This document shows, piece after piece, positions 8,552-15,638 of a DNA stretch of 64,000 nt. The notes below the pieces were generated by a model. That model saw nothing but the letters and a program-made list of their open reading frames with translations, did not search any database and was not told the DNA's origin. Each line of letters opens with the position of its first letter. The first letter of the stretch is position 1. Position numbers and translations under genes: made by a program. Origin of the DNA: Chryseobacterium oranimense (GTDB lineage Bacteria > Bacteroidota > Bacteroidia > Flavobacteriales > Weeksellaceae); NCBI RefSeq assembly GCF_900129755.1, contig NZ_FQWT01000002.1, positions 682,001-746,000 of the forward strand, given 5' to 3'.

Positions 8552-9796
8552 ATGACAACCGAACAATATCAGGAATCTGTCGACTGGCTTTTCGTACAGG
8601 CTCCGAACTACCAGATTGACGGCCTTAAAGCCTATAAACCGGGATTAGACAACATCACAAAGCTTTGCGCTTTCTTTGGCAATCCGCAGGAAAAGATAAA
8701 ATGCATCCATATCGGTGGGACCAACGGAAAAGGATCTACAAGCAATATGCTGGCTTCCGTACTGCAGGAAGCCGGGTATAAAGTGGGGTTATATAATTCT
8801 CCTCACCTTATAGATTTCACGGAACGTATTAAGGTGAATGGTAAAAACTGCAATAAAGAGTTTGTGTATAATTTTATCCAAAAACTCAAAACCCTTCCTG
8901 AAGATATCCTTCCCTCTTTTTTTGAATTCACAACCATTATGGCTTTTGAATATTTTTACCAGCAAAAGGTAGATTTTGCCATTATTGAGGTTGGACTTGG
9001 CGGAAGGCTGGATTCTACTAATATCATTAAACCTTTGGTCGCCGCCATTACGAATGTACAGCTGGATCATCAGAATATTCTAGGAAACACCATTGAAGAA
9101 ATTGCAGCAGAAAAGGCAGGCATCATCAAAAATAATATTCCCGTAATTTCCGGGGATGAAAACAACAGCGTTAAAAGTATTATCAGAGAAAAAGCTGACA
9201 GGGAAAATGCTCCGTTTATCGATGCCACAATGATACAATCTGATTTAATTTCTGATCTGAAAGGAAACTATCAGAAAAAAAACATCCGGGTAGTTCTTGC
9301 TTTAATAGAAGAATTAAAAAAGATAAACATTCCTGTTTCCGAAGAAAATATTGTGAAAGGCCTGCTGAATGTTCATCACAATACCGGTTTCATCGGCCGT
9401 TGGTTCGAATTTTCAAAAGATCCGCTTACGATCTGTGACACAGGACACAACCAGGCGGGGCTGGAATATGTATTTTCCCAACTGAATTCTATTGAGCGCC
9501 ACAAACATATTGTCCTCGGCTTCGTAAATGATAAAAAAATAGATGAAGTAATGACTCTTCTTCCTGAAAATTCAGAATTTTATTTTGCAAAACCATCCAT
9601 CAACAGAGGAAGACATCCGGAAGACTATGAAAATCTTTTACAGGAGGCAAAAATTTCCTATAAAATTTTCAATTCTGTACAGGAAGCGTATCTTTCTGCA
9701 AAAGAGCACTGTACAAAAGAAGAAATGATTTTTATCGGCGGAAGTAATTTTGTTGTAGGAGAATTTTTAGAAAAAAATTTGGAGATTTCCGAATAA
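8552..9796 (+). CDS. folC: Folylpolyglutamate synthase / dihydrofolate synthase
   Basis: The 414-residue protein has the Mur-ligase-type P-loop GGTNGKGSTS near residue 55, the LGGRLDSTN motif near 150, and DTGHNQAG in the C-terminal domain. It adds glutamate to dihydropteroate and to folates in an ATP-dependent reaction in the cytosol. Length and motif order are normal for FolC. The start is the first ATG after a short AT-rich leader shared with the divergent tolC operon. The -33 element of the downstream tRNA promoter lies in its last codons. Confidence 0.92.
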   Translation: MTTEQYQESVDWLFVQAPNYQIDGLKAYKPGLDNITKLCAFFGNPQEKIKCIHIGGTNGKGSTSNMLASVLQEAGYKVGLYNSPHLIDFTERIKVNGKNCNKEFVYNFIQKLKTLPEDILPSFFEFTTIMAFEYFYQQKVDFAIIEVGLGGRLDSTNIIKPLVAAITNVQLDHQNILGNTIEEIAAEKAGIIKNNIPVISGDENNSVKSIIREKADRENAPFIDATMIQSDLISDLKGNYQKKNIRVVLALIEELKKINIPVSEENIVKGLLNVHHNTGFIGRWFEFSKDPLTICDTGHNQAGLEYVFSQLNSIERHKHIVLGFVNDKKIDEVMTLLPENSEFYFAKPSINRGRHPEDYENLLQEAKISYKIFNSVQEAYLSAKEHCTKEEMIFIGGSNFVVGEFLEKNLEISE

Positions 9797-9808
9797 GTCG
9801 TATATTTG
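9778..9808 (+). promoter_or_regulatory. tRNA-Val operon promoter
   Basis: TTTG at 9778-9781 and TATATTTG at 9801-9808 are separated by 19 bases. This is the Bacteroidetes -33/-7 layout, about 30 bases before the first tRNA. It is the best-matching promoter in the window. Confidence 0.7.
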
Positions 9809-9838
9809 CACCACTCTAAACGAGGATACAAGTATAGA

Positions 9839-9913
9839 GGGTTCTTAGCTCAGTTGGTTCAGAGCATCTGGTTTACACCCAGAGGGTCGGGGGTTCGAAT
9901 CCCTCAGGACCCA
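9839..9913 (+). tRNA. tRNA-Val (anticodon UAC), copy 1
   Basis: A 75-base cloverleaf can be folded by eye. The acceptor stem GGGTTCT pairs with AGGACCC including one G-T pair, the T-loop region is GGTTCGAATCC, and the anticodon loop TTTACAC carries TAC at 9874-9876. The 3' CCA is not encoded and must be added after transcription. Copy 2 follows after a 33-base spacer. Confidence 0.95.
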
Positions 9914-9946
9914 CAGAAAAGGAAACGAAACCTTTCAAAAAAATTC

Positions 9947-10021
9947 GGGTTCTTAGCTCAGTTGGTTCAGAGCATCTGGTTTACACCCAGAGGGTCGGGG
10001 GTTCGAATCCCTCAGGACCCA
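9947..10021 (+). tRNA. tRNA-Val (anticodon UAC), copy 2
   Basis: This is base-for-base the same 75-base tRNA as copy 1, again without an encoded CCA. The two copies share one promoter upstream and one terminator downstream, so they are probably cut from one transcript. Confidence 0.95.
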
Positions 10022-10024
10022 CAA

Positions 10025-10056
10025 AAATCTCTCAGGAAACTGGGAGATTTTTTTTT
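10025..10056 (+). terminator. Rho-independent terminator of the tRNA operon
   Basis: AAATCTCTC (10025-10033) pairs with GGGAGATTT (10042-10050) with one G-T pair and an 8-base loop, followed by a run of T to 10056. It starts four bases after the second tRNA. Confidence 0.8.
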
Positions 10057-10084
10057 GTAAATTTCCAAAAAAACTACTAACCCC

Positions 10085-11569
10085 ATGAAAAAAATATTTT
10101 TACTCTCTTTATTAATAGCTTCATTCGTAAAAAGCCAGACTCCAGGTACACAGGATATGTCTTTTGGAGCTAACGGAACAACAGAATTCATTACCAGTTC
10201 AAACCCTTTCAAAGGATTCCAGGGAAACGGCATGGCCCTCCTTCCAAATAATGATTTTATTGTGGGTGGCGTTTCTAATTGGGGGTGCAGCGCAACCAGC
10301 TATTATACGGGAATTATTTCTAAATTTAATCAAAACGGCATTCTTGACACCTCTTATAGTCAGAATGGTATACTTAATAATGTCGGTGTCGTAGGTACAA
10401 TGAAACCATCCAATGATGGAAATTATTTTATTATCGACCAATATACACGCTTAGTGAAAATGAGTCCCTCAGGAAGCCGTATAGCCTCTTGGGGAACCAG
10501 TGGGTTTGTAAACCTGCCAACAGATTATTTTATCAAGGACTGGAAGGAAACCTCTAACGGCGAAGTTATTGTCACCAGCGTTAAAAGAAATTATGACAAT
10601 AAATATTATTCGGCCATTTTTAAGTATGACATGAACGGTATTTTAGTAACTTCTTTCGGAACAAACGGGACAATAGATTTTACTGCTAACCCTAACTGGC
10701 TTTTCACTAATGTAAATATCGATAATGATAATAATCTTTTGTTTACCGGAAAGAAAAGAACCAGTGCTGTATATGATGATGCGAATATTGTCGTTTTTAA
10801 AACAGATATCAATGGTGTCCCTGTCACAAATTTCGGGTCAAACGGCATGCTTACAATAACTAACTATAATTCTTATTACAATAACAATACATTTACTTTT
10901 ATTACTCCAGATAATGGTTTGGTAGTAAGCACAAGCGGTTCAAACCGTTATTTAATTGTAAAGATCCTACCTAATGCAACTCTGGATCCTGCTTTTAACA
11001 GCGGCTTTAAATTTGGCTCAAATGTAGTAAACCCTATCAATACTTTTTTCATCGATAACAGCTTCTATGTTTTTGGAGAATTCAATGCTTCAAATTTTAT
11101 TGTTGGAAAAATAAACAGCAGCGGAAATGCCGATACAGCCTATAATACCAACGGCTATGTCATAATCAACAGATTACCGGGTTTACATAATGCCACTAAA
11201 GCTATGCAACAAGACAACAAATTAGTCATTGCAGAAACGATGGATAATTTTTATTGTGCCCAATCCAACTGGAAACTGGTCATGAGAAGATTCTATTTTA
11301 AAGCAGCAGGTTCCCTTTCAACAAACGAAAATATTAAAACAAACGATATAAGCATATATCCTAATCCTGCCGACAATAGTATTTTCCTAGAAGGATTAGA
11401 GAAAGATATAGAACTCATCGCAGCAGATGGTAAAAAAATAGATATACCAACCAAACGCGAAGGAAAAAAATTGACTCTCAACATAAGTCACCTCATAAAA
11501 GGAACTTACATCCTTAAAGGAAAAACTTCTGATGGAAAAACGGTAACTAAAAAGTTCATTAAAAAATAA
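10085..11569 (+). CDS. T9SS-secreted delta-60 repeat protein
   Basis: The 494-residue protein has a signal peptide (LLSLLIASFVKSQ). The body has delta-60-type repeats of the form LDTSYSQNGIL, VTSFGTNGTIDF and VTNFGSNGMLTI, likely a beta-propeller. The C-terminal about 75 residues begin ISIYPNPADNSIFL, the type A sorting domain recognised by the type IX secretion system, and end VTKKFIKK. It should therefore be moved across the outer membrane and released or attached at the surface. The ligand or substrate is unknown. It lies just after the tRNA terminator and stands alone. Confidence 0.87.
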   Translation: MKKIFLLSLLIASFVKSQTPGTQDMSFGANGTTEFITSSNPFKGFQGNGMALLPNNDFIVGGVSNWGCSATSYYTGIISKFNQNGILDTSYSQNGILNNVGVVGTMKPSNDGNYFIIDQYTRLVKMSPSGSRIASWGTSGFVNLPTDYFIKDWKETSNGEVIVTSVKRNYDNKYYSAIFKYDMNGILVTSFGTNGTIDFTANPNWLFTNVNIDNDNNLLFTGKKRTSAVYDDANIVVFKTDINGVPVTNFGSNGMLTITNYNSYYNNNTFTFITPDNGLVVSTSGSNRYLIVKILPNATLDPAFNSGFKFGSNVVNPINTFFIDNSFYVFGEFNASNFIVGKINSSGNADTAYNTNGYVIINRLPGLHNATKAMQQDNKLVIAETMDNFYCAQSNWKLVMRRFYFKAAGSLSTNENIKTNDISIYPNPADNSIFLEGLEKDIELIAADGKKIDIPTKREGKKLTLNISHLIKGTYILKGKTSDGKTVTKKFIKK

Positions 11570-11615
11570 ACATTCTTGATATCTTTGTGATCTCACAGCC
11601 TTAAATAAACTGTTT

Positions 11616-12737
11616 TTGAAGGAACTTCATCTTATATCGTTCAATTACCCCTACCCTCCTTCTTACGGCGGTATTATTGATGTTTATTATAAGATCAAAG
11701 CCCTGGCGGAAATTGGTGTAAAGATTCATCTTCATTGTTTTGTAGACGATATTCCCGAAACTGTTGATCAGGAAGTCAAAAACATTACAGAAAGCGTTTT
11801 TTTTTACAAAAAAAAGAAAAATCCTCTGCATTACTTTTCAAAGGTTCCCTTTGCGGCCTCTATAAGGACTTCCGATACTCTTTTTGAAAACCTGATGAGT
11901 GTAAAGGCTCCCATTTTGTTTGAAGGACTGCAAACCACACCAATCATCAGAAGGCTTAAAAACAGAGGCTGTAGCCTTTATCTGAGGTTTCATAACAATG
12001 AAGCTGAATATTACAAAGGGCTTTCTTCTTCTGAAAAAAACATTTTCAAAAAGATCATTTACAGGATAGAATCTTTAAAGTTTGCTGATTACCAGAAAAA
12101 ACTTCTTAAGGAATTTAATGCTGTATTCTGTCTTTCTGAGAAGGAATTCAACGATGTGGAAAGCTATTCGGAAAATGCACAGCTTATTCATATTTTTCAC
12201 GGCAACAGAACTGTAAAACCTTTGACTAAAAAAGGAGATTATTTCCTTTTTCATGGTGATTTAAGCATTTCAGACAATAAACGGGCGCTCGAAGAAACCA
12301 TCACAATGTTTAAAGCTCTTCCCCAGTACAAACTTGTAGTGGCATCCGACCGTGCCGGTGATGATTTAAAAAAGAAAATCAGCAACATCGATAATATAAG
12401 CCTTGTTCCCATTGAAACCAGAGAGAACCTTCACCGGCTTTTTGAACACGCCCATGCCAATATTCTGCTTTCCTATCAGAATTCCGGAACAAAAGTAAAA
12501 CTGTTTAATGCATTGTATAACAGTCGGTTTGTGATTATCAATCAGAATATTACAGACGATAAAACCCTGACGAAATTGTGCCGTTTTGGTTCCACTTCAG
12601 ATGAGATCCGGCAGCAGATCATTGAAACCGCAGTACAGGATTATAACGAATACGAAACCAGGAAAGACATTCTGGAAAGAAACTATTCTGATGACGCTAA
12701 AGCAGAGGAAATGAGTAAAATTATTTTTAAAGATTGA
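11616..12737 (+). CDS. Glycosyltransferase (GT-B type)
   Basis: The 373-residue protein begins KELHLISFNYPYPPSYGGIIDVYYK, with the aromatic-Pro-Pro-GG start common in family 4 glycosyltransferases, and ends with a Rossmann-like half (YFLFHGDLSISDNKRALEET, then VKLFNALYNSRFVI). It should transfer a sugar from a nucleotide donor to a cell-surface glycan. The start is a TTG at 11616; no in-frame ATG gives the conserved N-terminus. The 3' end overlaps the convergent family 9 gene by 11 bases with no room for a terminator. Donor and acceptor are unknown. Confidence 0.82.
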   Translation: MKELHLISFNYPYPPSYGGIIDVYYKIKALAEIGVKIHLHCFVDDIPETVDQEVKNITESVFFYKKKKNPLHYFSKVPFAASIRTSDTLFENLMSVKAPILFEGLQTTPIIRRLKNRGCSLYLRFHNNEAEYYKGLSSSEKNIFKKIIYRIESLKFADYQKKLLKEFNAVFCLSEKEFNDVESYSENAQLIHIFHGNRTVKPLTKKGDYFLFHGDLSISDNKRALEETITMFKALPQYKLVVASDRAGDDLKKKISNIDNISLVPIETRENLHRLFEHAHANILLSYQNSGTKVKLFNALYNSRFVIINQNITDDKTLTKLCRFGSTSDEIRQQIIETAVQDYNEYETRKDILERNYSDDAKAEEMSKIIFKD

Positions 12738-13698
12738 CCGCTTTTACTATTTTCTGAATATTAAGCTCTTCCAGGCAAGCCCAATCTCCCCTGTAGCACT
12801 CTTTATCTCCAAAAACAGAACAAGGTCTGCAGGTAAGATCTTTCACCTGGACAACATCATCTTCGCTCTGTCCGAAGCCTAAAAAGCCCGCATAAGGATG
12901 AGTTGAACCCCAAACTGAGACACACCGGGTCCCCACAAGGCTTGCAAGGTGCATATTGGCAGAGTCCATAGAAATCATCAGCTCCAGTTCAGAGATCTTC
13001 TGAAGCTCTTCTGAAAGACTTAATTTTCCTGAAAGGCTCTTGGTATTGGGAATTTCTCTTTCCCATTTTTCAAGGGTTTCTGTTTCTTTTTTACCGCCAC
13101 CAAAGAAATAGATGGGATGTTTTTGAGCCAAAATTTTTGCCAGATCATAAGATTTTTCCAAAGGGAGCATTTTTCCCCTGTGCTGTGCAAAAGGAGCCAG
13201 GCCTATTCCTGATTTCGGTCCCGGCGCCGGCCTAAGCTTATGAGAAAGCTCAACCCTAAAGCCCATAGCTCGGAAAACATCAGCATAGCGCTCAACAGTC
13301 TTTTTCAACTGAACTTTATTCAGGTTCCAGACGTCTGTAAGCTCTTCTTTTTCTTCTTTCCCCTTATTAATTTTAAAAACCTTAAATCCTTTTCTTCTGA
13401 AAATTCTATCAAGGATTTTGGTTCTTATTACATCATGAAGATTCGCTATAAAATCGGGATTAAACTCTTTAGCCAGTTCATTCGCCAGCCTTGTCAATCC
13501 AAAGATCCCTTTATATTCATCAAGATTAATTCCTTTAAATGTAACATTCTGTATATCAGCAAATAAGCTTTCAAAGTTTTTCCTCGAAACCATGATGATT
13601 TCCACATCCGGATTCTGTTCCAGGAATTCCCTAAAGACAGGCGCCGTCATCGCGACATCGCCAAAAGCAGAAAAACGATATGCTAAAATTCTGGTCAC
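12727..13698 (-). CDS. Family 9 glycosyltransferase (heptosyltransferase-like)
   Basis: The 323-residue protein begins RILAYRFSAFGDVAMTAPVFREF, typical of ADP-heptose:LPS heptosyltransferases, and has the C-terminal motif SMDSANMHLASLVGTRCVSVWGSTHP. It should add a heptose or related sugar to the lipid A core on the cytosolic side of the inner membrane. A Cys-rich end (LTCRPCSVFGDKECYRGDWACLEEL) resembles that of many flavobacterial homologues. It starts two bases after the sufE stop, so it is probably co-transcribed. Confidence 0.87.
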   Translation of the reverse strand: MTRILAYRFSAFGDVAMTAPVFREFLEQNPDVEIIMVSRKNFESLFADIQNVTFKGINLDEYKGIFGLTRLANELAKEFNPDFIANLHDVIRTKILDRIFRRKGFKVFKINKGKEEKEELTDVWNLNKVQLKKTVERYADVFRAMGFRVELSHKLRPAPGPKSGIGLAPFAQHRGKMLPLEKSYDLAKILAQKHPIYFFGGGKKETETLEKWEREIPNTKSLSGKLSLSEELQKISELELMISMDSANMHLASLVGTRCVSVWGSTHPYAGFLGFGQSEDDVVQVKDLTCRPCSVFGDKECYRGDWACLEELNIQKIVKAVNL

Positions 13699-13700
13699 GG

Positions 13701-14120
13701 TTACGATTTTAGCTGATAGGCAACTGCGTAAAATTTGATCTGTTTTGTCATCGCCATTAATCCGTTTGCTCTGGATGGCGAAAGAAACTCCTGAAGCCCA
13801 ATTTCAGAAATGAACTCAAAATCAGAATCCAGGATTTCCTGAGTAGAATGCCCGCTGTAAATGCTGACGAGTAGAGAAACAATCCCTTTTGGAAGAATTC
13901 CGTCGGAATCTGCATTAAAAAAAAGTTTACCATCTTTAAACTCAGCATCAATCCACACCTTACTCTGACAGCCTTTAATTAAATTATCATCCGTTTTGCG
14001 GTCTTCCGGCAACCCTTTCAGCTCTTTCCCAAGATCAATAATATATTCATATTTTTGTTCCCAGTCATCCAGAAATGCAAATTCGTCGATTATTTCCTGC
14101 TGTTTTTGTTTAATGGTCAT
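13701..14120 (-). CDS. sufE: SufE family sulfur acceptor protein
   Basis: The 139-residue protein has the SufE active-site Cys51 in IKGCQSKVW and the C-terminal FLSPSRANGLMAM that is conserved in the family. It accepts persulfide sulfur from the cysteine desulfurase SufS for Fe-S cluster assembly. The rest of the suf cluster is not in this window. It sits between two glycosyltransferase genes and has its own -7 word upstream, so it may be transcribed apart from them. Confidence 0.92.
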   Translation of the reverse strand: MTIKQKQQEIIDEFAFLDDWEQKYEYIIDLGKELKGLPEDRKTDDNLIKGCQSKVWIDAEFKDGKLFFNADSDGILPKGIVSLLVSIYSGHSTQEILDSDFEFISEIGLQEFLSPSRANGLMAMTKQIKFYAVAYQLKS

Positions 14121-14140
14121 TTTGTTAACAAATTTTAATG

Positions 14141-14148
14141 CAAAGATA
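14141..14148 (-). promoter_or_regulatory. Candidate -7 element for sufE
   Basis: On the minus strand this reads TATCTTTG, an exact TAnnTTTG word 20 bases before the sufE ATG. It suggests transcription independent of the upstream glycosyltransferase. Confidence 0.4.
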
Positions 14149-14167
14149 TCATTTTTATAAAGATTAT

Positions 14168-15262
14168 TTATTCCGATGCCTTTTCAAAAACATTCAATAA
14201 TTTAATTTCTTCATTTTCCCAGCAGAAAGTTTTGGAAGCCTTTTCAAGTTCAGCCTGATAGTTTTTTCTTCCTTTATCAAGAATTTTCTGCACGGCAGCG
14301 GCAATATTTTCGGGCTTGTGATCTTTGATAATCTCTCCTATGTCGAATCTGCTTTTGATATTTTGCATTTCGGGCAGGCTTGAGAGTATCAAGGGGACCC
14401 GGGACTGAATACAATCCAGAACTTTGTTCGGCAGTGAATAAAGATAACTTTCACCTCCATTTTCCTCAATACTCATTCCCACATCAGCTGTTACCGTGAT
14501 CTTTCTTAAATCATCCGGTTTTAATTTTCCTAAAAACTGAATTTTATGGTGAAGTTTTTCTTTACTGACAAGATCTTCATATTCTTTTTTTCTGGGTCCG
14601 TCACCTGCTATTTTGAAAATCACTCCTTCAAGATGATGCATCGCCAGAATAGCCTTGTCGATTCCGCGAAAAGGATTGATCGCTCCCTGGTACAAAAGTA
14701 TTTTAGGATTGTTTTCAGGAATTTCCATTGTAAAATCAACCTTTTTCGGAGCATTCTGGATGACAACCGGATCAATTCCGTATTTTTCACGGAACCATTT
14801 TGCATAGCTTCCACTCGCTGTGATCATGAATTTAAGGTTGGGAATGACTTTCTTTTCAAGATACCTCCAGATTTTTTGTGACATTTTGCCCTGAATTGCA
14901 GGCATTTCTGAAAAAATTTCATGACTGTCAAAAACCAGCGGAATATTCAGCTTTTTGGCGATAAGATAATTGGGCAGCAGTGCGTCCAGATCATTGGCAT
15001 GAAGAATGGTATTCTGATCCGCTTTTTTCTTTAACTGCCGGTATAGTTTCCAGTTAAATTCAAAGTAAGCTGTTTTAAGGCTCTTTGAATCCAGATGAAT
15101 CCGGGAAAACGGATAAGGCCTTTCCATATGTTCCGCCCCTTTCCAGTCATTACCAATAAGTTCCACCTGGTAGCCCGCTTCATATAAAGTCCTGCATACC
15201 TTCTCTATACGCTGATCCGTGTACAGATTACTGAAAGCAGAAGTAATTACTTTTTTTTTCAT
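14168..15262 (-). CDS. Family 4-like glycosyltransferase
   Basis: The 364-residue GT-B protein has an N-terminal domain with ILHANDLDALLPNYL and FDSHEIFSE, and a C-terminal donor domain with LLYQGAINPFRGID and GGESYLYSLPNKVLDCIQSRVPLI. The latter includes the family's E...E-like SLPNK region. It probably builds a cell-surface polysaccharide from a nucleotide sugar. It overlaps the small membrane gene upstream by 4 bases (ATGA), so translation is coupled. Donor and acceptor cannot be read from the sequence. Confidence 0.87.
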   Translation of the reverse strand: MKKKVITSAFSNLYTDQRIEKVCRTLYEAGYQVELIGNDWKGAEHMERPYPFSRIHLDSKSLKTAYFEFNWKLYRQLKKKADQNTILHANDLDALLPNYLIAKKLNIPLVFDSHEIFSEMPAIQGKMSQKIWRYLEKKVIPNLKFMITASGSYAKWFREKYGIDPVVIQNAPKKVDFTMEIPENNPKILLYQGAINPFRGIDKAILAMHHLEGVIFKIAGDGPRKKEYEDLVSKEKLHHKIQFLGKLKPDDLRKITVTADVGMSIEENGGESYLYSLPNKVLDCIQSRVPLILSSLPEMQNIKSRFDIGEIIKDHKPENIAAAVQKILDKGRKNYQAELEKASKTFCWENEEIKLLNVFEKASE

Positions 15263-15486
15263 TGCTTTCTATTTCCAGCCAGCAAATGATAAATCTGGAT
15301 AAAGCAGATCAGTCCGTTTGGAATAATGACAGGCCAAAGCATTCCGTTAAAAATGCCATAAATGACAAAGCAGATGCAGCCTATCATATTGACAATTCTG
15401 ATTTTTCTTACATCTTTTAATATGAAGCTCAGCACTATGAATATTGATGCAGAATAACCGATATATGTAGTAATTTCGGGATTCAT
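15259..15486 (-). CDS. Three-helix membrane protein, SemiSWEET/YgjV-like
   Basis: This 75-residue protein has three hydrophobic segments (about 7-24, 32-48, 50-68) with short loops, the size and layout of SemiSWEET or YgjV-type half-transporters. Those act as dimers of three-helix bundles. A conserved IGYSASIFIVLSFILKDVRKIR start resembles this group. Direct evidence for sugar transport is lacking, so the family call is tentative. It overlaps the following glycosyltransferase gene by 4 bases, which hints at a shared glycan-related role. Confidence 0.6.
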   Translation of the reverse strand: MNPEITTYIGYSASIFIVLSFILKDVRKIRIVNMIGCICFVIYGIFNGMLWPVIIPNGLICFIQIYHLLAGNRKQ

Positions 15487-15506
15487 GGGGAAATTTTAAA
15501 GGATCA

Positions 15507-15514
15507 CAAACTTA
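15507..15514 (-). promoter_or_regulatory. Candidate -7 element for the membrane protein/glycosyltransferase genes
   Basis: On the minus strand this reads TAAGTTTG, an exact TAnnTTTG word about 20 bases before the ATG at 15486. No -33 element is obvious. Confidence 0.4.
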
Positions 15515-15638
15515 ATCATTTTCAATAAGATAATAAAATTTTTTCTGCCATAAAGTCATTAATTGATTTTTGGTAAAATATTTGTAATTTAGATAATGAA
15601 TAAATGGCAACGCTGCCGTTATTCTAATGAGATATATT

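Noticed and set aside
9806-10060. Open frame across the tRNA-Val pair giving a repeated protein
   Set aside because: It is the translation of two identical tRNA genes; the tRNA fold explains the sequence and the repeat.
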